A stretch of DNA of 64,000 nt, from assembly GCA_964600615.1 (NCBI GenBank), contig CAZRJK010000007.1, forward strand, positions 13,994 through 77,993, written 5' to 3'. Position 1 is the stretch's first letter. Each line of letters opens with the position of its first letter. Below, piece after piece: positions 41,645 to 50,055 of the stretch. The position numbers and the translations under genes are program-made. Origin of the DNA: RUG11198 sp964600615 (GTDB taxonomy: Bacteria > Bacillota_I > Bacilli_A > RF39 > UBA660). The notes under the pieces are model-generated. The model was not told where the DNA came from. It saw nothing but the letters and a program-made list of their open reading frames with translations, and made no database searches.

Positions 41645-43045
41645 CTACTTAACTATTTCAAAAATAGTTCCTTCTCTAGTATCTTTAATAATAATTCCCT
41701 TATTACTTAACTCTTCTCTGATACTATCAGCTTTATCATATTCTTTATTTTTCTTATATTCATTTCTTTTATCTATCATTTCTTTTATATAATCTTCTAA
41801 TTCGCTATCTATTTCATTATCATTATTCTCTAATAGATTCAATGATAACACCTTATCTATATCTTCAATGATTTTAATCTTAGTCTTACCATTAACATCA
41901 TTATCCTTAAGTAATTCATATAAAATAGTTAAACACATAGAAGTATTTAAATCATTGTCCAAAGACTCTTTAAATTTATTAACATATTTATCAAATATAT
42001 CTTTATTAAAATCTCCTTCATCTTTAATAGATTTAATTCTACTCTTTAACTTATTATATTCATTTTGAGCACCATCTAATATATCATAAGTAAAAGTTAA
42101 AACATTATGATAATAACTATTTAAACATAAATAACGATATGCTAAAGGATCATATCCTTTTTCAATAAGTAAAGAAACCGTTAAAAATTCTCCACTACTC
42201 TTACTCATCTTACCATTCTTATCATTTAAGAACCCTAAATGAACCCAATAATTACACCATTTATGACCTAAATAAGCCTCACTTTGAGCAATCTCATTAG
42301 TATGATGAGGAAATATAGCATCTTCAGCCCCACAGTGAATATCCAATCTTTCACCCAAATATTTAATACTAATACCAGAACACTCTATATGCCATCCAGG
42401 ATAACCTCTTCCCCAAGGACTATCCCATTGTAATTCTTGATTATTAAATTTAGAATTAGTAAACCACAAACCAAAATCAAAAGGATTATGCTTAGAATTA
42501 TCTTCACTAATATCTTCCCTAACAGCAACCAATAAATCATCAGCATTTCTACCAGATAACTCATAATAATTAGGAAATTTAGTAGTATCAAAATAAACAT
42601 TACCATTCTCAATATAAGCATACCCATCATCCAATAACTTACTAATTATCTTAATATATTCATCTATATTATCAGTAGCAGGACTCACTATATCTGGCCA
42701 TCTAATATTAAGTTTTTCACAATCACTTTTAAAAACTTCTGTATAAAACTTAGCAATCTCTAAAGAAGACTTATGCTCCCTCTTAGAAGCAACTAACATC
42801 TTATCCTCCCCAGAATCTCCATCACCAACTAAATGTCCTACATCAGTAATATTCATAACTCTAGTAACATCATATCCTAAATATTTAAAGCTTTTTTCTA
42901 ATATATCCTCAGATATATATGTTCTCAAATTACCAATATGTGCATAATGATAAACAGTAGGTCCACAAGTATACATCTTAACTTTTCCCTCTTCAATAGG
43001 AATAAACTCTTCTACTCCCTTGCTTAAAGTATTATACAATTTCAT
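41645..43045 (-). CDS. cysS: Cysteinyl-tRNA synthetase
   Basis: 466 residues, class I synthetase. The zinc ligand CGPTVY and HIGH-type YAHIGNLRTYI (about 28-44), the WHIECSGIS segment with a zinc ligand, and KMSKSSGEFLT are all present, followed by a DALR-type helical region. It charges tRNA-Cys. The ATG is preceded by GAGTGGTG. It is followed at once by the HEIIGH protein, which probably shares its transcript. No T-box is visible in the 95 bases before it. Confidence 0.98.
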   Translation of the reverse strand: MKLYNTLSKGVEEFIPIEEGKVKMYTCGPTVYHYAHIGNLRTYISEDILEKSFKYLGYDVTRVMNITDVGHLVGDGDSGEDKMLVASKREHKSSLEIAKFYTEVFKSDCEKLNIRWPDIVSPATDNIDEYIKIISKLLDDGYAYIENGNVYFDTTKFPNYYELSGRNADDLLVAVREDISEDNSKHNPFDFGLWFTNSKFNNQELQWDSPWGRGYPGWHIECSGISIKYLGERLDIHCGAEDAIFPHHTNEIAQSEAYLGHKWCNYWVHLGFLNDKNGKMSKSSGEFLTVSLLIEKGYDPLAYRYLCLNSYYHNVLTFTYDILDGAQNEYNKLKSRIKSIKDEGDFNKDIFDKYVNKFKESLDNDLNTSMCLTILYELLKDNDVNGKTKIKIIEDIDKVLSLNLLENNDNEIDSELEDYIKEMIDKRNEYKKNKEYDKADSIREELSNKGIIIKDTREGTIFEIVK

Positions 43046-43114
43046 ATAATCACCACTCTATAAATTATATTATTTCCTTCAAAAATAATTATATATTATC
43101 TGACATAAAAAAGC

Positions 43115-43142
43115 AAATAAAAACACTGAATAAATCAGTGTT
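43115..43142 (-). terminator. Terminator of the HIT gene
   Basis: On the minus strand AACACTGA, loop TTTAT, TCAGTGTT, then TTTAT; overlaps the stop codon. Confidence 0.8.
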
Positions 43143-43503
43143 ATTTATGCATAAGAACCTTATATATTTCTTCTGGACTTGCTATATCCTCATACTTATA
43201 CCTAGGTATAACATGCAAATGTATATGTTTAACCTCCTGAGCAATACCATAATTAATCTCAAAAGTAGCCCCATTACTATGTAATTTATCTTCTATCATT
43301 TTATTAATATCCTTAGCAACATCCCACATATGAGATAAAGTTTCCTTATCAATATCATACAAATCATCATAATGCTTTTTAGGTATAATTAAAGAATGCC
43401 CATTACTTCTAGGATTAACATCCAATATAACAATAACTTTACTATCCTCATATATTTTATTACTAGGAATTTCTCCATTTAATATCTTACAAAATATATC
43501 CAT
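43141..43503 (-). CDS. HIT-family nucleotide-binding protein
   Basis: 120 residues. The histidine triad VKHIHLHVIPRY (about 101-112) and the N-terminal FCKILNGEIPSNKIYED are the HIT/Hint pattern; such proteins hydrolyse or transfer nucleotide phosphoramidates. ATG 43503 is preceded by GGAGATGATAAA. An open frame runs upstream to 43761 but those residues are hydrophobic non-family sequence that overlaps the divergent gene, so the shorter protein is right. Confidence 0.93.
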   Translation of the reverse strand: MDIFCKILNGEIPSNKIYEDSKVIVILDVNPRSNGHSLIIPKKHYDDLYDIDKETLSHMWDVAKDINKMIEDKLHSNGATFEINYGIAQEVKHIHLHVIPRYKYEDIASPEEIYKVLMHK

Positions 43504-43672
43504 TTTATCATCTCCATAAAAATTATAAAATAAATAAAAATAAAAATCAATCATAAAGATTGATTTAGTGAATATCTGCGAATATCCAATACTATTATGT
43601 AAACAAAAAATAAATATTATACACAAACTATATTTATTATAGTATAATTTATTTAAAGAAAGGATTGATATA

Positions 43673-44575
43673 ATGAATAAAGATTTAACCTTAGTTATAA
43701 TGGCAGCTGGAATGGGAAGCAGATTTGGAGGACTAAAACAAATAGAACCAATAGGTCCCAATAAAGAATTCTTAATAGATTATTCAATCTATGATGCCAT
43801 TAAAGCCGGATTCACTAAAGTAGTATTTATAATCAAAAAAGAAAATGAAGAAATATTTAAATCAACCATAGGTTCAAGAGTAGAAGGCCATATACCAGTA
43901 TCATATGTCTTCCAAGAAATGACAACTTTACCAATAGAAAAAGATCTAAAAGACAGAATTAAACCACTAGGAACAGGACATGCTATATATTGTTGTAAAG
44001 ACATAGTAACAACCCCATTTGCAATCATCAATGCTGATGATTTTTATGGGAGAGATGCTTTCATACAAATAGCAGACTTTTTAAGAAAAGAAGAAGAAAA
44101 TTGTTACGGATTAGTAGGATATAGAGTAGCAAACACCTTAACAGAAAATGGAAGTGTAAAAAGAGGAATATGTTATGCGGAAAATGATTACCTAACTTAT
44201 ATAGTAGAATCAAGTATTGAAAAGAAAGACAATAAAATAATTGCCTCTCCATTAAATGGAAAAGAACCATTTGAAGTATTTGATGATACTTTAGTATCAA
44301 TGAATATGCTAGGTTTTACACCTAAAATATTTGATTATTTAGAAAAAGAATTAATAGAATTTTTAAATAATCCTAATACTAACTTAGAAAAAGATGAATT
44401 CTTAATTCCAGAAGTACTGCAAACCTCTATAACAGAAGACAATAAACAAGTAAGAGTTCTAAATACAAATGCTGTATGGTATGGAGTAACTTATAAAGAA
44501 GATAAAGATTATGTAGTAAAAGGGATTCAAAACCTAATAGATAATGGAACATATCCAAATAATCTATGGAATTAA
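43673..44575 (+). CDS. Nucleotidyltransferase family protein (sugar-1-phosphate type)
   Basis: 300 residues. The NTP-transferase signature LVIMAAGMGSRFGGLKQ (about 7-23) and a catalytic INADDFYG (about 121-128) place it with sugar-nucleotide pyrophosphorylase-like enzymes. It differs from RmlA and GalU, and resembles the long branch of such proteins often annotated only as nucleotidyltransferase. It is divergent from the HIT gene, with an AAAGGATT ribosome site, and single. The product substrate is not clear. Confidence 0.85.
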   Translation: MNKDLTLVIMAAGMGSRFGGLKQIEPIGPNKEFLIDYSIYDAIKAGFTKVVFIIKKENEEIFKSTIGSRVEGHIPVSYVFQEMTTLPIEKDLKDRIKPLGTGHAIYCCKDIVTTPFAIINADDFYGRDAFIQIADFLRKEEENCYGLVGYRVANTLTENGSVKRGICYAENDYLTYIVESSIEKKDNKIIASPLNGKEPFEVFDDTLVSMNMLGFTPKIFDYLEKELIEFLNNPNTNLEKDEFLIPEVLQTSITEDNKQVRVLNTNAVWYGVTYKEDKDYVVKGIQNLIDNGTYPNNLWN

Positions 44576-44598
44576 CTATAAAGAAAAAATAATAAAAT

Positions 44599-44640
44599 AA
44601 AAGAAAGCATAGTAACAAATCTATACTTTCTTTTTATTTT
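44599..44640 (+). terminator. Terminator of the nucleotidyltransferase gene
   Basis: AAAGAAAG-ATAG pairs with CTAT-CTTTCTTT across an 8-nt loop with one mismatch, followed by T residues. Confidence 0.75.
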
Positions 44641-44675
44641 TTCTTACTAATGATAATATATAATTAGGTGATAAT

Positions 44676-45365
44676 ATGAAATATATAATAAAATTACTAA
44701 AGTCATTAAAGATATTACTACTATTACTTGTCCCATACTTAATAACAATTACCTCCACTTATATATATGTAAAGATAACTAACAATACTATTAAAAACTT
44801 CATAAACAATTACCTTATATATATAACAATTATAACTTATATAATAATGATAATATATCTAATAAAAAAATATAAAATAAAATATAAAAAACTATCTCTC
44901 TCTCTATATTATTCATACTTATCTCTTGGAATATCTATCTCTTGTATTCTAAATATGGTTATATTCCTCTTTTCTAAATCAGAAACAAATATAAATATCA
45001 ATGTATTTCTTCTTTTTATCTCATCATCTATTATTGGCCCTATATTTGAAGAAATAATATTTAGATATTTATTTTACAACAAATTAAAAGAATTTAATTC
45101 AGTTAAAATATCAATTGTTATAACTACTCTATTTTTCTCAATAATTCATATAAATATAATAAAAATATGTTATGCTTTTATTTTGGGACTAATAGTAAAT
45201 ATAAAATATGAAAAAACAAATAATATCTTGTCTCCTATCTTAATTCATATAGGAGCTAATACTATATCTTTATTTTTAGATAACTACTCATCTAATATCT
45301 TATTACTAGCCATTCTATTACTTATAACAGCCATAAAAGTAGATAATACCATTCTTGACAAATAA
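44676..45365 (+). CDS. CPBP-family intramembrane metalloprotease
   Basis: 229 residues and about seven membrane segments. The CPBP (Abi/CAAX-protease-like) motifs are visible: IIGPIFEEIIFRYLFYNKL carrying E-E-x-x-x-R (about 125-140), FFSIIHINI with a zinc-ligand histidine, and LSPILIHIGANTISL with the final histidine. In bacteria such proteins process peptides or act in bacteriocin self-immunity; target unknown. Monocistronic; the gatC promoter begins inside its final codons. Confidence 0.83.
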   Translation: MKYIIKLLKSLKILLLLLVPYLITITSTYIYVKITNNTIKNFINNYLIYITIITYIIMIIYLIKKYKIKYKKLSLSLYYSYLSLGISISCILNMVIFLFSKSETNININVFLLFISSSIIGPIFEEIIFRYLFYNKLKEFNSVKISIVITTLFFSIIHINIIKICYAFILGLIVNIKYEKTNNILSPILIHIGANTISLFLDNYSSNILLLAILLLITAIKVDNTILDK

Positions 45366-45384
45366 ATATAACTATAATATAATT
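45356..45384 (+). promoter_or_regulatory. Promoter of gatCAB
   Basis: TTGACA (45356-45361), 17-nt spacer, TATAAT (45379-45384): perfect consensus; it overlaps the stop of the CPBP gene. It gives a leader of about 108 nt. Confidence 0.9.
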
Positions 45385-45397
45385 TAAACAGTAAAAA

Positions 45398-45481
45398 AAG
45401 GAATCAATTATCCTTTAAAAACTATTATCTACTAAAAATTTTAGTAGTAATTTGTCCCTAAGGATAAATTATTACTTTTTA
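45398..45481 (+). promoter_or_regulatory. Possible transcription attenuator in the gatC leader
   Basis: A terminator hairpin, AGTAGTAATTTGTCC (45443-45457) with GGATAAATTATTACT (45462-45476) and a T tract, precedes gatC. Its 3' arm (AAGGATAA, 45460-45467) can pair instead with TTATCCTT (45409-45416), which itself can pair with AAAGGA (45398-45403). These exclusive pairings have the form of an attenuator. No T-box consensus (AGGGTGGNACC) is present, so what it senses is unknown. Confidence 0.5.
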
Positions 45482-45498
45482 TTTATAAGGAGGATACT

Positions 45499-45795
45499 AT
45501 GCAAAAATTTACAAAAGAAATGGTTGATGATTATGCCAATAAATTATTAATAGGCTTAACTGAAGAAGAGAATAAAATGGTATTAGATGAATTCGCAATA
45601 ATAGATGAAAATATTGATCTAATAAACAAAATACCAGACATTGAAAAAATAGAACCAATGACTCACCCTCTAGATGACTTTATTTGTGAATTAAGAGAAG
45701 ATAACTATGAAGAATCAATAACTATTGAAGATGCTCTATCAAATTGTGATGACAAAGAAGATAGAGAAGTATCTGTACCAAAGGTGGTGGGATAA
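45499..45795 (+). CDS. gatC: Asp/Glu-tRNA amidotransferase subunit C
   Basis: 98 residues. GatC wraps round GatA and GatB in the complex that converts Glu-tRNA(Gln) to Gln-tRNA(Gln) (and Asp-tRNA(Asn) in some organisms). The pattern ANKLLIGLTEEENKMVLDEF, then NKIPDIEKIEPMTHPLD and the EDNYEESITIEDALSN end match the family. AAGGAGG precedes the ATG. Its TAA shares one base with the ATG of gatA. Confidence 0.95.
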   Translation: MQKFTKEMVDDYANKLLIGLTEEENKMVLDEFAIIDENIDLINKIPDIEKIEPMTHPLDDFICELREDNYEESITIEDALSNCDDKEDREVSVPKVVG

Positions 45796-47258
45796 TGAAA
45801 TATATGGATAAAACAATAGAAGACTTACACGAATTATTAGCTAGTAACAAAATAACAAGCCAAGAATTGATTAAAGAATCATTAGAATTATCTCATAAAT
45901 TACAAGAAGAATGTAATGCTTTTGTAACTATCCTAGATGATGCCAAACCCCAAGAAGTAACAGATAATTTATTATCTGGTATCCCCTATGGAATAAAAGA
46001 TAATTATTCTACTAAAGGAATATTATCAACAGGCTCATCAAATACCTTAAAAGACTATATTCCATTTTTTACAGCAACGGCCATTGAAAATCTAACAAAA
46101 GCTGGAGCAATACCAGTAAATAAAACAGTAATGGATGAATTTGGTATGGGGGGGACAGGAACGACAGGACATACCGGAATAGTAAAAAATCCTTGGGATC
46201 AAACCAGAATGTGTGCAGGATCTTCAGCAGGTTCTGCGGCAGCCGTAGCAGCAGGAGTATATCCTTATGCCACAGGATCTGATACTGGAGATTCAATTAG
46301 AAAGCCAGCAGCATATTGTGGAATAGTAGGATATAAACCAACCTATGGAATGATATCAAGATATGGATTATTTCCTTTTGCTTCATCTCTAGATCATTGT
46401 GGAGTATTAACAAGAACAGTTAAAGATGCAGCCATTGTCGTAGATAACATGAAAGGAATAGATCCTAAAGATATGACTTCTTGGGATTCAAAAGATATCC
46501 ACCTATATAAATCAATAGATGGTAAAGTAAAAGGTAAAAAATTATGTTATATAAAAGAACTATGTAATATAGAAATGTATCCAGAAGCTAATAAAGAATT
46601 AAAAGAGCATTTAAATAATTTTCATAAAGTTTTAGAATTATGTAAAGAACTAGGAATGATAGTTGAAGAGGTATCAGTAGATCAAGCATTATTAAATGCT
46701 CAATACTCTGCTTATAATGTAATATCATGTGCTGAAGCAACATCTAATATGTCTAATTTAACAGGATTAATCTTTGGACCACGTGGAGAAGGAAAAAATT
46801 TTGAAGAATTAATGAAAGATTATCGTACTAAAAACTTCTCTCCATTAATTAAAAGAAGATTTATAATAGGTTCCTATGTCTTACAAGCTGAAAACAAAGA
46901 TAGATATTTTCATAACGCCGCTAGAGTAAGAAGACTATTAGTAGATACTTGGAAAAATTTATTTAAAGAATATGATGCAGTAATATTACCAGTAGGAAGT
47001 GGACCAGCAAAATACCTAGATAAATCAAAAGATGTAATAAATAGAGATACAACACCATTAGAAGAACATTTGCAAATTGGTAATTTTGGAGGCTTTCCAT
47101 CAATAACTATACCAGATGGTTTCATAAATGAATTACCGGTAGCATTAAATATAACAGGTAATTGCTATGATGATATAAATGTCTTAAATATCGCCTATGC
47201 TATAGAAAGCAAAATGCCATACAAGAATCAAATAGCAGGAGGTGTTAATAATGACTAA
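45795..47258 (+). CDS. gatA: Asp/Glu-tRNA amidotransferase subunit A
   Basis: 487 residues. Amidase-signature enzyme that frees ammonia from glutamine: GIPYGIKDNYSTKG supplies the catalytic lysine, and GSSAGSAAAVAAG and TGSDTGDSIRKPA the two serines. The C-terminal part has the PVGSGPA and NFGGFPSITIPDG segments of the family. Start codon overlaps gatC and the end overlaps the gatB start region. Confidence 0.97.
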   Translation: MKYMDKTIEDLHELLASNKITSQELIKESLELSHKLQEECNAFVTILDDAKPQEVTDNLLSGIPYGIKDNYSTKGILSTGSSNTLKDYIPFFTATAIENLTKAGAIPVNKTVMDEFGMGGTGTTGHTGIVKNPWDQTRMCAGSSAGSAAAVAAGVYPYATGSDTGDSIRKPAAYCGIVGYKPTYGMISRYGLFPFASSLDHCGVLTRTVKDAAIVVDNMKGIDPKDMTSWDSKDIHLYKSIDGKVKGKKLCYIKELCNIEMYPEANKELKEHLNNFHKVLELCKELGMIVEEVSVDQALLNAQYSAYNVISCAEATSNMSNLTGLIFGPRGEGKNFEELMKDYRTKNFSPLIKRRFIIGSYVLQAENKDRYFHNAARVRRLLVDTWKNLFKEYDAVILPVGSGPAKYLDKSKDVINRDTTPLEEHLQIGNFGGFPSITIPDGFINELPVALNITGNCYDDINVLNIAYAIESKMPYKNQIAGGVNND

Positions 47259-48930
47259 ATATAAAGCCCTAATTGGATTAGAAATGCACTGTGAAATAAG
47301 TGAAACAAAATCAAAAGTATTTTCACCAGCAAAAAATGGATCTAAAACTGCTAATACCGATTTGCCAAATAGTAATATAAATCCTATCGATATGGGATTT
47401 CCTGGTATCTTACCAGTAGTAAATAAAGAAGCAGTAAAAAAAGCTCTTATGGCAAGTATAATTTTAAATTGTAAGCAACCAGAATACTTATACTTTGAAA
47501 GAAAAAATTATTATTATCCAGACTTACCTAAAGGCTATCAAATAACACAAGAAACAAAACCTGCTCCTATAGGTATTTATGGAGAATTAGCTTATGAATA
47601 TAAGGAAAAACAAAGAACCGTAAGAATAAACAATATTCACTTAGAAGAAGATTCAGCAGCAATGACTCACTTAGAAAATAGATCACTAGTAAATTATAAT
47701 AGATCAGGAGTTCCATTATTAGAATTAGTAACAGAACCAGACTTCCGTACTGCTGATGAAGCTGTAGCATTTTTAGAAACAATGCGCTCAATTTATCAAT
47801 ATGCAGGAATTTCTGAAGCAGATGCCAAAAAAGGACACATAAGATGTGATGTCAACGTTTCAATAATGGATGAAGATTTAGATGAAACAGATCCCAAAAA
47901 CTGGGGAACAAAAGTAGAAGTAAAAAACGTTAATTCCTTTAGTGGAGTAAGAGATGTAATAAATTATGAAATAGAAAGACAAACTTTACTAAAAGAAGAA
48001 GGTAAATATGATGATATGCCACAACAAACAAGACGTTGGGATGAAGAAACATTATCTACAATTTATATGCGTGCTAAAGTAGATGCCATAGATTACAAAT
48101 ACTTTGTAGAACCAAACATACCTAAAATAAAAATATCATCTAGTTGGTTAAATCAAATAAAAAAAGAAATACCTAAACTAGCACCAGAAAGAAAAGAACA
48201 ATATATGAATGTCTATGGCTTAACTAATAAAGATGCTAGAACTATAGTAAAAGATAAAAATATAGCAGATTACTATGAAGAATGTATATCTTTAAATTGT
48301 AATCCTAAATTAGCATCTAACTGGATAACAGGCAATATTTTAGGTTACTTAAATAAAAATGAATTAACTATAAAAGACATTTATCTAACACCTAAAATGT
48401 TAGTAAATTTAATTAATATGATAGAAGAAGGAAAAATTTCATCTAAACAAAGCAAAGATGTCTTTGTAAAAGTAATAGAAGATGAAAAAGAACCTGAAGA
48501 AGTAGTAAAAGAATTAGGATTAACTCAAATAACTGACGAAAAAGAATTAAAAGAATACGCCAAAGAAATAATAGAAGAAAATCCTGAACAAGTAGAAGCA
48601 TATAAAGTACAACCAAGATTACTAGATTATTTTATAGGTCAAATGATGAAAAAGACGAAAGGTAAAGCTAATCCAGCTTTAGCCTCAAAAATATTAAAAG
48701 AAGAATTAGACAATAAAACTAATAGAAAGGAGAGTATTATGAAAGCAAAAGTAACAGATAAATGTATAGGATGTGGTTCTTGTGTTGCTATAACAGAATC
48801 AAAAATCTTTGATTTTAATGATGATGGTCTAGCAGAATGTATAGTAGATGAAATAAAAGATGCTGATAAAGAATTAGCAGAACAAGCGAGAGATAATTGT
48901 CCAACAGGAGCTATTGAAACAGAAGAATAG
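47251..48930 (+). CDS. gatB: GatB, fused in frame to a C-terminal single-cluster ferredoxin
   Basis: 559 residues; typical GatB has about 476. Residues 1 to about 494 are GatB: IGLEMHCEI, KNYYYPDLPKGYQ, EDSAAMTH, and the C-terminal YqeY-like tRNA-binding tail (QMMKKTKGKANPALASKIL). GatB holds the transamidation kinase site. From residue 497 comes a 4Fe-4S ferredoxin with CIGCGSC and a distal CPTGAI, normally a separate gene. No stop separates the two, yet an AAAGGAG site and an ATG at 48739 remain, so a free ferredoxin could also be made. Start ATG 47251 has GGAGG; GTG 47242 is less likely. Confidence 0.9.
   Translation: MTKYKALIGLEMHCEISETKSKVFSPAKNGSKTANTDLPNSNINPIDMGFPGILPVVNKEAVKKALMASIILNCKQPEYLYFERKNYYYPDLPKGYQITQETKPAPIGIYGELAYEYKEKQRTVRINNIHLEEDSAAMTHLENRSLVNYNRSGVPLLELVTEPDFRTADEAVAFLETMRSIYQYAGISEADAKKGHIRCDVNVSIMDEDLDETDPKNWGTKVEVKNVNSFSGVRDVINYEIERQTLLKEEGKYDDMPQQTRRWDEETLSTIYMRAKVDAIDYKYFVEPNIPKIKISSSWLNQIKKEIPKLAPERKEQYMNVYGLTNKDARTIVKDKNIADYYEECISLNCNPKLASNWITGNILGYLNKNELTIKDIYLTPKMLVNLINMIEEGKISSKQSKDVFVKVIEDEKEPEEVVKELGLTQITDEKELKEYAKEIIEENPEQVEAYKVQPRLLDYFIGQMMKKTKGKANPALASKILKEELDNKTNRKESIMKAKVTDKCIGCGSCVAITESKIFDFNDDGLAECIVDEIKDADKELAEQARDNCPTGAIETEE
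48739..48930 (+). CDS. Monocluster ferredoxin reading from an internal start within gatB
   Basis: A 63-residue reading frame in the same frame as gatB. It has the ferredoxin motif CIGCGSC (about 9-15), an acidic middle, and CPTGAI near the end, giving four cysteine ligands for one [4Fe-4S] cluster. An AAAGGAGAG ribosome site stands 6 nt before its ATG. The fusion with gatB may be new, by loss of a gatB stop codon, with independent translation kept. In related bacteria small ferredoxins of this type carry electrons for several metabolic enzymes. Confidence 0.75.
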   Translation: MKAKVTDKCIGCGSCVAITESKIFDFNDDGLAECIVDEIKDADKELAEQARDNCPTGAIETEE

Positions 48931-48947
48931 TATAATGGAGGTTCAAT

Positions 48948-49202
48948 ATGAAGTATAAAAATGAACTATACAAAAAAAGCAAAGAATTACAAAGTGTTGA
49001 TGATTTTAAAAAAATACGTGAAAGAGAAGCAAAAGAAACAATAGTTGGCGAAGAAGAATCACCAAAGGAAAAATTAATAGCCTATAGAAAACAATTGGAA
49101 AATTTCACTAAGATTAATACGAGTGTAGATGAATTACTAAAAAAGATAGATGAAAAAATAGATGAATTGGAAAATTCTCAATCAACACCAAGAAAAAGAT
49201 AA
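48948..49202 (+). CDS. Small charged coiled-coil protein of unknown function
   Basis: 84 residues, mainly charged and predicted helical (KYKNELYKKSKELQSVDDFKK, SPKEKLIAYRKQLENF and LLKKIDEKIDELENS), no cysteines or membrane segments. I do not recognise it. It follows the gatB-ferredoxin gene by 17 nt with a TGGAGG ribosome site and ends at a terminator, so it is likely the last gene of the gatCAB transcript. Confidence 0.65.
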   Translation: MKYKNELYKKSKELQSVDDFKKIREREAKETIVGEEESPKEKLIAYRKQLENFTKINTSVDELLKKIDEKIDELENSQSTPRKR

Positions 49203-49231
49203 AAGAATAAAACAAGTTTTATTCTTTTTTT
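49201..49231 (+). terminator. Terminator of the gatCAB transcript
   Basis: AAAAGAATAAAAC, two-base loop, GTTTTATTCTTTT, then T residues; perfect 13-bp stem. Confidence 0.9.
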
Positions 49232-49238
49232 ATTATCA

Positions 49239-49271
49239 CTTCTTTACTTTTAAAACCTTTTATTATAAAAT
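49239..49271 (+). repeat. 33-bp intergenic repeat, copy 1 (promoter region of the GT2 gene)
   Basis: Starts CTTCTTTACTTTTAAA and ends CTTTTATTATAAAAT. It matches 52343-52375 at 31 of 33 positions. Contains a possible -10 TAAAAT spaced 17 nt from TTTACT. Confidence 0.8.
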
Positions 49272-49314
49272 TTTATCAAGAACTACTATAATATGAATAA
49301 TTAGAAGGTGTAAC

Positions 49315-50055
49315 ATGGATAAACTATATATAATTATACCAGCCTATAATGAAGAAAATAATATAGAAAAGGTAATAAAAGATTGGTATAAAATAATATC
49401 TAAAATGACTAAAGAATCTAGATTAGTTATAATAAATGATGGAAGTAAAGACAAAACAGCCAAAATAGTTAGTAGCATGCAAAAAAAACATCCTAAATTA
49501 TTACTAATAAATAAAAAAAACAGTGGACATGGATCTACAGTATTATTCGGTTATAACTATGCTATAAAAAATAAATGTGACTATGTATTTCAAACAGATT
49601 CAGATGGTCAAACAGAATCAAAAGAATTTTGGGATTTTTGGAAAGAAAGAAAAAAATATGATTTAATTATAGGTAATAGAAAAAAAAGACAAGATGGAAT
49701 AAGTAGAATTATTGTAACAAAGGTATTAAAAATAGTATTATATCTTAAATTTCATTTGTGGATAGAAGATGCTAATACTCCTTTTAGATTAATAACAATA
49801 TCTTCGTTAAAAGATAGAATAAAACAAATCCCTAAAGATTATCATCTATCTAATGTAATATTATCAGTAATATATCAAAAATATAATTTAAAAATAAAAT
49901 ACAAAGAAATAACTTTCAAACCCCGTCAAGGAGGAATAAATTCAATAAATATAAAAAAAATTATTAAAATAGGTATAAATTCATTAAAAGAATTTACTAC
50001 AATAAACAAAAATATAGATAAGGAATTAAAATATGGAAAAGAAAATAAAAAATAG
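49315..50055 (+). CDS. Family 2 glycosyltransferase (DPM1-like)
   Basis: 246 residues. GT-A fold with IIPAYNEENNIEKVIKDWY at the start, VIINDGSKDKTAKI and the metal-binding QTDSDGQTE (about 98-106); no membrane segment. Proteins of this type transfer a sugar to a lipid carrier (dolichol-phosphate-mannose synthase-like) or to a cell-surface glycan. It overlaps by 23 nt the large membrane protein downstream, so both probably build one surface polymer. Ribosome site AGAAGGTG. Confidence 0.88.
   Translation: MDKLYIIIPAYNEENNIEKVIKDWYKIISKMTKESRLVIINDGSKDKTAKIVSSMQKKHPKLLLINKKNSGHGSTVLFGYNYAIKNKCDYVFQTDSDGQTESKEFWDFWKERKKYDLIIGNRKKRQDGISRIIVTKVLKIVLYLKFHLWIEDANTPFRLITISSLKDRIKQIPKDYHLSNVILSVIYQKYNLKIKYKEITFKPRQGGINSINIKKIIKIGINSLKEFTTINKNIDKELKYGKENKK

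Noticed and set aside
43504..43761. Longer HIT protein starting at 43761
   Set aside because: The added 86 residues are hydrophobic and unlike the family; they overlap the divergent gene and promoter. GGAGATG precedes ATG 43503.
45391..45498. T-box riboswitch in the gatC leader
   Set aside because: Leader is about 108 nt and lacks the AGGGTGGNACCGCG core; kept only as a possible attenuator.
46780..46795. CACGTG at about 46786 as a fifth parS
   Set aside because: Flanks read GGACCACGTGGAGA, not TGTT/AACA; it is inside gatA and is ordinary coding sequence.
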